Assembly: GCA_937916085.1 (NCBI GenBank)
Contig: CALGGO010000070.1
Span: forward strand, 1-64,000
DNA: 64,000 bases
Origin: an uncultured Prevotellaceae bacterium
GTDB taxonomy: Bacteria > Bacteroidota > Bacteroidia > Bacteroidales > Muribaculaceae
Direction of reading: 5' to 3'
Below, piece after piece: positions 50,799 to 58,070 of this stretch. A program made the translations under genes and the position numbers. Below the pieces are notes generated by a model. That model ran no database searches, was not told the origin of the DNA, and saw only the letters and a program-made list of their open reading frames with translations. Numbering within the stretch: the first letter of the stretch is position 1; each line of letters starts with the position of its first letter.

Positions 50799-50837
50799 CT
50801 AGAGATCTAGAAGTTCTAGAAATTCTAGATTGTCTAG
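50799..50837. repeat. CTAG array 5
   Basis: CTAG occurs at 50799, 50807, 50816, 50825 and 50834; steps are 8, 9, 9 and 9 bases. Before it lie words (AGTTATCAGTTTTGAGTTGTCA) related to the 14-base tandem at 19285. Confidence 0.92.
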
Positions 50838-50874
50838 CAGACTTAACACTTATCACTTAACACTTATCACTTAA

Positions 50875-52230
50875 TTATGACTTATCATTAATGTGTACTT
50901 TCACTTTTGCGATGCGGTATTTCTTCACCTTTAGCACGGTGAAGTCGCATGGCCCGCAGGTGAGTTTCTCTTTCTCTTGCAGGAAGTCGCCCTTGATGTT
51001 GAGCAGCATGCCGGCGATGCTCTCGGCTTCGTCGGTATATTTCGCGAAATACCGCTCGTCGAGCTCGGTCACGTCGAGGAAGTCGGTAATCGACGTCTTG
51101 GCGTCGAAGATAAAGGTGTCGTCATTCTCTTTGGTGTAGAATCTCTCTTCGGTGTCGTACTCGTCGTCGATGTCGCCCACAATCTCTTCAAGTACATCCT
51201 CCATAGTGGCGAGACCCTGGGTGCAGCCAAACTCATCGACCACCACCGCCAGATGAATCTTCTTCTTGCGGAAATCCTCGAGCAAGTCGTCAATCATGCG
51301 CGACTCGGGCACGAAATACACTGGTCGCAGCAGTTTCTGCCACTCGAAGTCGCTGCCCTGCTTTTCGATATAGGGCAGTATGTCCTTGGCATAGAGCACG
51401 CCTTTGATGTTGTCGGGGTTGTCCTCATAGACTGGCATACGCGAGTAGCCGTTCTCGATGATGCTCTTGATTACCTCGTCGAAACTCTCTTCTATGTCGA
51501 TATCCACGATGTCGATGCGTGGAGTCATAATCTCGCTAACCGTCTTGTCGCCAAACTTAAGGATGCCCTCGAGCCAGTCTTTCTCGTCTTCACTCTTCAC
51601 GTCGCTCATCTGCAGGGCGTTAGTGAGGTCTTCGGTAGAAATCTCATCGGCGCGCTTGCCCACTGCCTTGCGCACGAAGCCCATACTCTTGACCATCACG
51701 CGCGATATAGGGCTGAAAATCATCGACATCACCTGAAGTGGTGGCGCCACAAAGGAGGCAAACTTCACGTTGTTGTTGGTGGCATAGAGCTTGGGAATCA
51801 CTTCGCCAAAGAGGAGAATCAGGAAGGTCAATATCACCGTCTGGACCAGGAAGTTGGCAACAGAGTTGTTGAATTTGAACATCTGGTTCATGGCAAAGTT
51901 GAGCACTATCACAATCATGATGTTCACCAGGTTGTTACCTATCAAGATGGTGGCGAGCAGCTTCTCGGGCTGCTCCAGCAGGCGTTCTACACGACTGCGC
52001 TTGGTGTCGTCCTCAATACTCTCGATGTCCTTCTTCGTCAGTGAGAAATAAGCAATCTCGGAGCCCGAATTGAACGCCGAGAACAATAGACCAAGAAGTG
52101 CTGTGGCGATGGCTATCCAGCTGCCCAGAGTAGGGGCATTGAAGGTTATAGCTGGTGCTGAGGTTACTGCTTGCAGCAGGGGTGCTGCACTACTTAAAAT
52201 ACAAGATAAAGGGTCAGGATCCAAAATCAA
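50875..52230 (-). CDS. CNNM/CorC-type membrane protein with CBS pair (hemolysin family, GldE-like)
   Basis: 451 residues. A CNNM transmembrane domain (WIAIATALLGLLFSAFNSGS EIAYFSL, TILIGNNLVNIMIVIVLNF, VILTFLILLFGEVIPKLYAT), a tandem CBS domain (VSEIMTPRIDIVDIDIEESF, RMPVYEDNPDNIKGVLYAKD, RKKKIHLAVVVDEFGCTQGL) and a C-terminal CorC/HlyC domain (FIFDAKTSITDFLDV). Homologues are either Mg/Co efflux factors or the GldE protein of Bacteroidetes; the SGSEIAYFSL form recalls GldE, which is present also in non-gliding Bacteroidales. The start is supported by an almost ideal promoter at 52365-52335. Confidence 0.88.
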   Translation of the reverse strand: MILDPDPLSCILSSAAPLLQAVTSAPAITFNAPTLGSWIAIATALLGLLFSAFNSGSEIAYFSLTKKDIESIEDDTKRSRVERLLEQPEKLLATILIGNNLVNIMIVIVLNFAMNQMFKFNNSVANFLVQTVILTFLILLFGEVIPKLYATNNNVKFASFVAPPLQVMSMIFSPISRVMVKSMGFVRKAVGKRADEISTEDLTNALQMSDVKSEDEKDWLEGILKFGDKTVSEIMTPRIDIVDIDIEESFDEVIKSIIENGYSRMPVYEDNPDNIKGVLYAKDILPYIEKQGSDFEWQKLLRPVYFVPESRMIDDLLEDFRKKKIHLAVVVDEFGCTQGLATMEDVLEEIVGDIDDEYDTEERFYTKENDDTFIFDAKTSITDFLDVTELDERYFAKYTDEAESIAGMLLNIKGDFLQEKEKLTCGPCDFTVLKVKKYRIAKVKVHINDKS

Positions 52231-52334
52231 TAGTTTTAGTTAAACAATATGTCTCGAAGACACAACGGTCTAATAATCAATGTTGTTACTAGCATCTTCG
52301 AGCAAGCGTTCGCCACACGGGCGATATTCTATTG

Positions 52335-52365
52335 CAAAGGTAGTGATATTTTTTAGCTAAACAAA
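52335..52365 (-). promoter_or_regulatory. Promoter of the CNNM/CorC gene
   Basis: Minus strand TTTG (52365-52362) and TACCTTTG (52342-52335), spacer exactly 19; leader about 100 bases. Confidence 0.8.
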
Positions 52366-52414
52366 AAAAAATAAGAAAAACCGTTGCAACTTTCTGCAAT
52401 GCAAAATTTATTAC

Positions 52415-52422
52415 TATCTTTG
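52415..52422 (+). promoter_or_regulatory. -7 promoter element of the porin gene
   Basis: TATCTTTG, 24 bases before ATG 52447. This supports the shorter start over the open frame from 52384. Confidence 0.55.
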
Positions 52423-52446
52423 TGCAATCAAAATGATGTTATAACC

Positions 52447-53781
52447 ATGAATGCTAAACTAGACATGCTCGCTAGGGTAGTGGCGGCTGTGGCTTTGCTG
52501 CTGCCTGCCAGTGTGATGGCACAGGACGTAGATAGCGAGCCGCAGAGCGAGAAACTCAACAATTTCACCATCGACGCCGAGCTGATGACTCGCAGCGAGT
52601 TGCGTCTTGGCGGCTTGCCCGACAGCGAGGACGACAACGACAACAAGGCTTATTTCATCCTGGAGCGCACCAGGTTGGGACTCGACTACGAGCGCACCTT
52701 CCTCAAGGCGCACATCACGGCGCAGCACTCGGCGGTGTGGGGACAGGCGGGCAAAGGGTCGTTCAACCTCTACGAGGCGTGGGCGCAGCTCACAGCGCGT
52801 AACGGACTATTCGCCAAGATAGGTCGTCAGGTGCTCAGCTACGATGACGAGCGCATCATTGGCTCCAACGACTGGGCTATGGCGGCGCTCTCGCACGACC
52901 TTGTGAAGCTGGGTTTCGAGAACCGCCAGCACAAGATTCATCTCATGCTCGCCTATAACCAGAACAGCGAGAGCGTGAACGGCGGCACCGAATACCGCAA
53001 CGGCGATAAGCCCTATAAGACGATGCAGAACCTGTGGTACCACTACGACCACCCCAAGGTGCCCTTTGGCGCGTCACTGCTGTTTATGAACCAGGGGTTG
53101 CAAAGCGTGAATGAAGAGTTTCCTAAGAAGACTTATTACCAACAACTGATAGGAACATATATGAGCTATCGTCCAAAAAGGTGGAGTGCCGAAGGCTCGT
53201 TTTACTACCAAATGGGCAAGAATGATTACGGTCTAGATATATCGGCATGGATGGCGAGTGTGAAAGGCACCTACCAGCCCTCAACACAATGGAGCATAGC
53301 CGCCGGTTACGACATATTGAGCGGCGACCCCTATTTTGCCGTTCCTCCAGGCGGTGGCTTAGGACTTGTTCAACACAAGACAATCAAGGGCTTCAGCCCT
53401 GTGTACGGCTCGCATCACAAGTTTTATGGCGCGATGGATTTCTTCTATATCTCCTCCTATTTCGACGGCTTCACGCCAGGACTGCAGAACTACTATGCCG
53501 GCGCCACTTACAAGCCCACAAGCAAGCTGAAGTTCAATGCCACCTATCACTATTTCGCCATCGCCACCAACACCGAAAACCTCGACAAACCTTTGGGACA
53601 CGAGATAGAACTCACGGCAAGCTACACGCCAGTCAAGGAGGTCACCATCTCGGCGGGATATTCCTTTATGCATGGCACCGAGACGATGGAGCGGTTGAAG
53701 CGTGTGGATAGCGAGCGCAATCTGCACTGGGCGTGGCTCAACGTGTTAATCCGTCCACGATTCCTGCAAGTAAAGTGGTAA
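52447..53781 (+). CDS. Outer-membrane porin of alginate-export type
   Basis: 444 residues from ATG 52447. Signal peptide MNAKLDMLARVVAAVALLLP to ...VMAQ, then a beta-barrel with alternating aromatic strands: LMTRSELRLGG, YFILERTRLGLDYERTFLKA, LFAKIGRQVLSYDDERIIGS, WSIAAGYDILSGDPY, and the closing strand HWAWLNVLIRPRFLQVKW. The GRQxLSYDDERIxGSNDW signature is that of Alginate_export barrels. In Bacteroidales such proteins are probably general channels; the solute is unknown. It is alone on the plus strand. Confidence 0.87.
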   Translation: MNAKLDMLARVVAAVALLLPASVMAQDVDSEPQSEKLNNFTIDAELMTRSELRLGGLPDSEDDNDNKAYFILERTRLGLDYERTFLKAHITAQHSAVWGQAGKGSFNLYEAWAQLTARNGLFAKIGRQVLSYDDERIIGSNDWAMAALSHDLVKLGFENRQHKIHLMLAYNQNSESVNGGTEYRNGDKPYKTMQNLWYHYDHPKVPFGASLLFMNQGLQSVNEEFPKKTYYQQLIGTYMSYRPKRWSAEGSFYYQMGKNDYGLDISAWMASVKGTYQPSTQWSIAAGYDILSGDPYFAVPPGGGLGLVQHKTIKGFSPVYGSHHKFYGAMDFFYISSYFDGFTPGLQNYYAGATYKPTSKLKFNATYHYFAIATNTENLDKPLGHEIELTASYTPVKEVTISAGYSFMHGTETMERLKRVDSERNLHWAWLNVLIRPRFLQVKW

Positions 53782-53910
53782 ATAGACTGCGCTTTGCGCA
53801 GGTTAGCCGCTCGCGTTGCTCGCTAGTTGTGCCGCTCGGGTTGCTCGCTAGTTAGCCGCTTCACTAGTTCCCCGATCTCCGATCCCCGATAAACGATTCC
53901 CGATAAACGA
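53782..53910. repeat. GC-rich word repeats
   Basis: Two copies of a 25-base unit (53806 and 53831, beginning GCCGCTCGCGTTGCTCGC and GCCGCTCGGGTTGCTCGC) shared with 49000, then CGATCCCCGATAAACGATTC words. The latter type returns at 56160-56190. Confidence 0.8.
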
Positions 53911-56103
53911 ATGAGAAAACTGCTGGAAAATATAAAGAAACACTTTAACAGGCGCACTTGGATTACCTTAATCATAGTGTGTGCCGCGTTGCTGCTAGAG
54001 CTGATTTCGGCGGCGCAGTATTACTACACCAAGCATCTTCTTGAGGACGAGCTCGAGAAAAAGGCCTCTATCGAGATAGCGATGAAAGCCATCCTTGTCA
54101 AGAGTATGCTCAACGCCACCGAGCAGGTTCTTAACAGCCACGAGGACAACATATCCAAAGAACTCTCTGACCTCAAATCCGTAGGCAACACCATGAAGTC
54201 GATATTACAAGCCAACAGCTATTTTCAAGGAGTGGGTCTTGCCTTAAAACCAGGTTATTACAATCATCAAGATGAACTTTGTGAGCCTTGGGCATTTAAT
54301 AAAGATGACAGCATCATTGTAAGACAGAATATCGCCAGTCGAAGTGATCACGACTACACGTTATTCCCCTTCTACACCCAGCCTATGCTCACAGGCAAAC
54401 CCTACTGGAGCGACCCTTATATCGACAGCGTTGAGACCCATTCATTAATAACCACTTATTCCACCCCTATCATCGACAGTAAAGGCTCCACGGCAGGAGT
54501 CGCCGGCATCGACCTCTCGCTCGAATGGCTTAGCGACACTCTCAACAACAGGCACATGTATCCGTCATCGTTCTGCTTGTTGCTCACCGAAGACGGCAAT
54601 CTTATCTCACAACCACCCAAGAACCACACTCACTATAAGGATTTTGACGATGCCGCTCGCTTAATCAACGACGCGAGTGCCGAGGCGCGCACAGTCACCA
54701 AGAGCAAAATCAAGGTTATAGAGTTTGTCAACGAAGACGGTCAGGACGCCTGCGTCTTCTTCCACCACATGAAAGGCAATCCGCACTGGCTTGTGGCGGT
54801 GGTGTGCTATGACAATGAAGTGTATGGCGAGCTTTACAAGATACGCCTGAGAACTGGCTTGCTGATGCTGCTGGGCTTCCTGCTGCTGGGCTATATCATC
54901 TACCGATTTCTCAAGAACAACAAGCGCATGGCGCAGAACGAGAAGGAGCGCGACCGCCTCGACACCGAGCTACAAGTGGCGAAGCGCATCCAGAGCGAGA
55001 TGCTGCCCCACGACGACGTCAGTCACAGCAACATCGCCATAGCCGCCACGCTGCTCCCTGCACGTGAGGTGGGAGGCGACATCTACGACTATTTCCTGCG
55101 CGACGACAAGCTGTTTTTCTGCATTGGCGACGCCAGCGGCAAGGGAGTGGCGTCGGCACTCATCATGTCGGTGACTCACTCCATGTTCCGCTCCTTCGGT
55201 TCGCGCGAGAGCAACCCCGCCCGCATTATGCAGAATATTAACCAAGCTGTGTGTCACGGCAATGATTCGAGCATGTTTGTCACCTTCTTCATAGGTGTGC
55301 TCGACCTGCCCACCGGACGGCTACACTACTGCAACGCGGGCCATGACACGCCCATTGTTGTCGCTGGCGAGCCTCACGGACTCGATGTGAATGCCAATAT
55401 GGCGCTTGGCATTGTAGGCGACTGGTTCTATGAGGGACAGGAGGCAATACTGGCGCCTGGCGTCACGCTGCTGCTCTACACCGACGGTCTCACCGAGGCT
55501 ATGGACGCCAAGCACCGCCAGTTTGGGCTTCAGCGAGTGATAGACACCATCTCTCGGCATCAAGGCGATGAGCCACAGCAGCTGCTCGATGCGCTCGCCA
55601 CCGCCACTAGCGACTTTGTGGGCAATGCCCAGCAGAGCGACGACCTCACCATGCTGGCGGTGCGATACTCTCCTGCCGTGGAGCAAGTAATATTAAGTCA
55701 TGGCTTGACAGTGGAGAACGACCTGTCGCACATCGTGCAGGTTAATGATTTTGTGACAGAGTTTTGCGACAAGCTAAACCTCGACAAGAGCCTCACCGCC
55801 AATATGCGCCTCGCCATTGAGGAAGCGGTGGTGAACATTGTCAACTATGCCTATCCCAAAGGCGAGAAAGGCGACATCAACATTGTGGCATCGGCGACAA
55901 GCGACACCATCAAGTGGGTAATCACCGACAATGGCGTGGCATTCGCTCCCACCGACGCCCCCGACGTGGATACCTCGCTAAGCGCCGAAGACCGGCAGAT
56001 AGGCGGCTTGGGCATCTTCCTCGTGCGCCAGCTTATGGACACCATCAACTACGAGCGCATCGACGGCAAGAACATCCTTACTCTTACAAAGCTCACAAGC
56101 TAA
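53911..56103 (+). CDS. SpoIIE/PP2C phosphatase with dCache sensor, fused to RsbW-like ATPase
   Basis: 730 residues. TM1 (WITLIIVCAALLLELISAAQ), an extracytoplasmic dCache-like sensor (about 38-310: QGVGLALKPGYYNHQDELCE, GKPYWSDPYIDSVETHSLIT, STAGVAGIDLSLEWLSD), TM2 (about 314-336), a coiled linker (RDRLDTELQVAKRIQSEMLP), the SpoIIE phosphatase (about 370-585: VGGDIYDYFLRDD, FCIGDASGKGVASALIM, LLLYTDGLTEAMD, metal-binding Asp residues intact) and a GHKL kinase (about 600-730: LAIEEAVVNIVNYAYP, ITDNGVAFAPTDAP, GGLGIFLVRQLMD). It would dephosphorylate and also phosphorylate a STAS antagonist such as the one at 57568, in response to an outside ligand. RsbU- and RsbW-like parts in one chain make a self-contained switch. 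Confidence 0.93.
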   Translation: MRKLLENIKKHFNRRTWITLIIVCAALLLELISAAQYYYTKHLLEDELEKKASIEIAMKAILVKSMLNATEQVLNSHEDNISKELSDLKSVGNTMKSILQANSYFQGVGLALKPGYYNHQDELCEPWAFNKDDSIIVRQNIASRSDHDYTLFPFYTQPMLTGKPYWSDPYIDSVETHSLITTYSTPIIDSKGSTAGVAGIDLSLEWLSDTLNNRHMYPSSFCLLLTEDGNLISQPPKNHTHYKDFDDAARLINDASAEARTVTKSKIKVIEFVNEDGQDACVFFHHMKGNPHWLVAVVCYDNEVYGELYKIRLRTGLLMLLGFLLLGYIIYRFLKNNKRMAQNEKERDRLDTELQVAKRIQSEMLPHDDVSHSNIAIAATLLPAREVGGDIYDYFLRDDKLFFCIGDASGKGVASALIMSVTHSMFRSFGSRESNPARIMQNINQAVCHGNDSSMFVTFFIGVLDLPTGRLHYCNAGHDTPIVVAGEPHGLDVNANMALGIVGDWFYEGQEAILAPGVTLLLYTDGLTEAMDAKHRQFGLQRVIDTISRHQGDEPQQLLDALATATSDFVGNAQQSDDLTMLAVRYSPAVEQVILSHGLTVENDLSHIVQVNDFVTEFCDKLNLDKSLTANMRLAIEEAVVNIVNYAYPKGEKGDINIVASATSDTIKWVITDNGVAFAPTDAPDVDTSLSAEDRQIGGLGIFLVRQLMDTINYERIDGKNILTLTKLTS

Positions 56104-56197
56104 TGCGCTTTACGCTGATTAGTTGGTGCTTCGCACGATTAGTGATTAGTGGAGAGTCCGATTCCCGATTCCCGATCCCCGAAAAACGAGCTTGTGC

Positions 56198-57251
56198 CTA
56201 CAATTTCTTTATCCGCTTGGCTTGGCCTATCGCTCCTGTTGGGCACACTAGGCTGCACAGGTGGCAGCCCACGCACTTGGCACCGTTGATATGCGGCTTA
56301 TGGTCTTCGCCGAAGGTTATCGCCTGATGCCCGCCGTCTAGGCACGACACATGGCATCGGCCGCAGCCTATGCACTTGTCGCGGTCTATCATCGGGAAGA
56401 GCACTGTTGAACGGTCGAGGTCGTTGGGCTTGACAAAATTAGGCAACTCCTCGCCTATGAGTTCGTCAAGGCACTTCACTCCACGCTCTGTCATGTAGTG
56501 CTGAAGACCGAGTTTGAGGTCGTCGATGATGCGGTAGCCATACTGCATCACGGCGGTACACACTTGCAGATTGGTGCAGCCCAGTTGCAGGAACTCTAGG
56601 GCGTCGCGCCAAGTCTCGATGCCGCCTATTCCACTCATGCGTAACCCTTTCATCACGGGGTTCTTAGCCATCTCAAGAATATACCTCAGTGCGATGGGTT
56701 TCACGGCACGTCCCGAGAGACCAGAGATGGTCTTCTTGCCCGACACCTCACTACGCTTGTCCATCGTCACGCTCTTGATGGTGTTGATGGCGCTGATGGC
56801 GTCGGCACTGGCGAAGTACGCCGCCATGGCGGGCTGGTTGATGTGTGTGATGTTAGGAGTCATCTTGGGGATGACAGGGATGTTGACGGCGCGTTTCACA
56901 TGGGCGGTGTAGAACATCACAAGCTCAGGGTCTTGCCCCAACGTCACTTCCCATGCCGGCGAGGCGCATCTGCGGACAGGAGAAATTCAGCTCCACGGCA
57001 TCTACGCCAGCGTCCTGAGCCATCTTTGCCAGTATCATCCATTCCTCCTCGGTCTGGCCCATGATAGAAGCCACCACCACCTTTGTAGGATAATCCTGTT
57101 TGAGTCGTCGCAAGGTGTCGAAATCCTCCTCGGCGGGGTTCTCGCTAAGCTGCTCCATGTTGCGCAAGGCGAAAAAGTCGCCCTTGCCGCCCTCACGGTT
57201 CACCACGTCAAATCGTGCCGCCTCCTCTTGAATGTTTAATTTACGTTCCAT
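56198..57251 (-). pseudogene. preA: Broken dihydropyrimidine dehydrogenase subunit PreA
   Basis: Two frames cover a PreA protein. The first (57251 to about 56935) begins MERKLNIQEEAARFDVVNRE and reads FALRNMEQLSENPAEEDFDT, VVASIMGQTEEEWMILAKMA, VELNFSCPQMRLAGMGSDVG, then hits a stop after ARP. Removing one G from the GGGG run near 56940 gives VGQDPELV and continues with IPVIPKMTPNITHI, SGLSGRAVKPIALRYILEMA, SGIGGIETWRDALEFLQLG and two 4Fe-4S motifs (CIGCGRCHVSCLDGG, CVGCHLCSLVCP). In addition about 45-50 residues of the normal FMN-binding N-terminus are missing. The enzyme would reduce uracil/thymine with PreT; no preT is nearby. One frameshift in a G run could be a sequencing error, but the missing N-terminus cannot. 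Confidence 0.82.
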
Positions 57252-57379
57252 GTTATTGTGTTTTTGGTTGTTTAAGATATCAAAGCTACAAAGTTTCAAA
57301 AAATTAGTGCAAACCGAGTGAAAAGCCAAATTTATTTGAATAAAATGCTCACGCTCGCAAGGCTTTGAGCAAGCTCAAA
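57252..57379. other. Gap with a small hairpin
   Basis: No gene is seen. TTTGAGCAAGCTCAAA (57364-57379 region) is a perfect palindrome just before the 33-base array. Confidence 0.5.
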
Positions 57380-57511
57380 TGGTGATTTATCGCAGTTTGC
57401 AAACCCCAAAAGTGGCAAATTATCGCAGTCTGCGAACCGCAAAAATGGCAAATTATCGCAGTCTGGGTGCAATAAAACAGGCAGATTATTGCATTTTAGA
57501 GAAAAAAGTAC
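57380..57511. repeat. Four-copy tandem array, exact 33-base period
   Basis: Units start at 57380, 57413, 57446 and 57479. The consensus begins TGGCAAATTATCGCAGTCTG, followed by CGAACCGCAAAAA. Copies 2 and 3 share a long identical first part, copies 1 and 4 are more diverged. It has the same period and copy number as 34084-34205 but a different sequence. It lies 57 bases before the STAS gene. Confidence 0.9.
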
Positions 57512-57567
57512 TTATTTTGTAATCACAACAAACCGAAAGAACTATCAACACAATAAATAATACTATT

Positions 57568-57870
57568 ATGAAGACTACAATTAATGAGATTGACGACAAG
57601 CTGGTTGCGGAGTTCATTGGCGAGCTCGACACTGCCGCTGCTATCGAAGTGGAGAAGGAGATGAAACCTCTCTACGACAACGAGGACAAAGACATCGTGA
57701 TTGACTGCACACAGCTTGAGTACATCGCATCGAGCGGATTGCGCATCCTGCTCGGCATCCTCAAGAAAGCCAAGTCGCACGGCCACACCGTGACCCTCAA
57801 GGGTCTCAACGACGACATCAAGAACGTGTTTAAAATGACGGGATTCATCAACCTTTTTAACTTTGAGTGA
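57568..57870 (+). CDS. STAS-domain anti-sigma factor antagonist (RsbV-like)
   Basis: 100 residues, a complete single STAS domain. The conserved phosphorylation site is in DCTQLEYIASSGLRILLGIL, where a Ser of the ASSG turn is the acceptor; FKMTGFINLFNFE ends the fold. In the unphosphorylated state such proteins bind an RsbW-type kinase and free its target. The cognate kinase and phosphatase are both in the 53911-56103 protein. It lies 200 bases upstream of the NRPS gene on the same strand, so the switch may control peptide synthesis. Confidence 0.92.
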   Translation: MKTTINEIDDKLVAEFIGELDTAAAIEVEKEMKPLYDNEDKDIVIDCTQLEYIASSGLRILLGILKKAKSHGHTVTLKGLNDDIKNVFKMTGFINLFNFE

Positions 57871-58070
57871 TTTTTTAGCTTACAAGCTGACAAGCTAACA
57901 AGTAAACAAGACAATGGTAAAGGAGCTAACAAGCTAACAAGGAACAAGCTAACAAGGCAATTGTAGTTGTCGCAGCATTACACTTGCCTCGTTCGCTCGT
58001 CAGCTCGTTCGCTCGTCAGCTGAATAACTCTAAACTCTAAACACTAAACTGCGCGAAGCGCAATAAAATT
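57871..58070. repeat. Word repeats before the NRPS gene
   Basis: Tandem words AAGCTAACAAG (57875-57960), two 16-base copies TCGTTCGCTCGTCAGC (57989-58004 and 58005-58020), and CTCTAAACACTAAACT, the last identical to part of the inverted repeat at 19163. No promoter of standard type was found here, so read-through from the STAS gene is possible. Confidence 0.7.
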
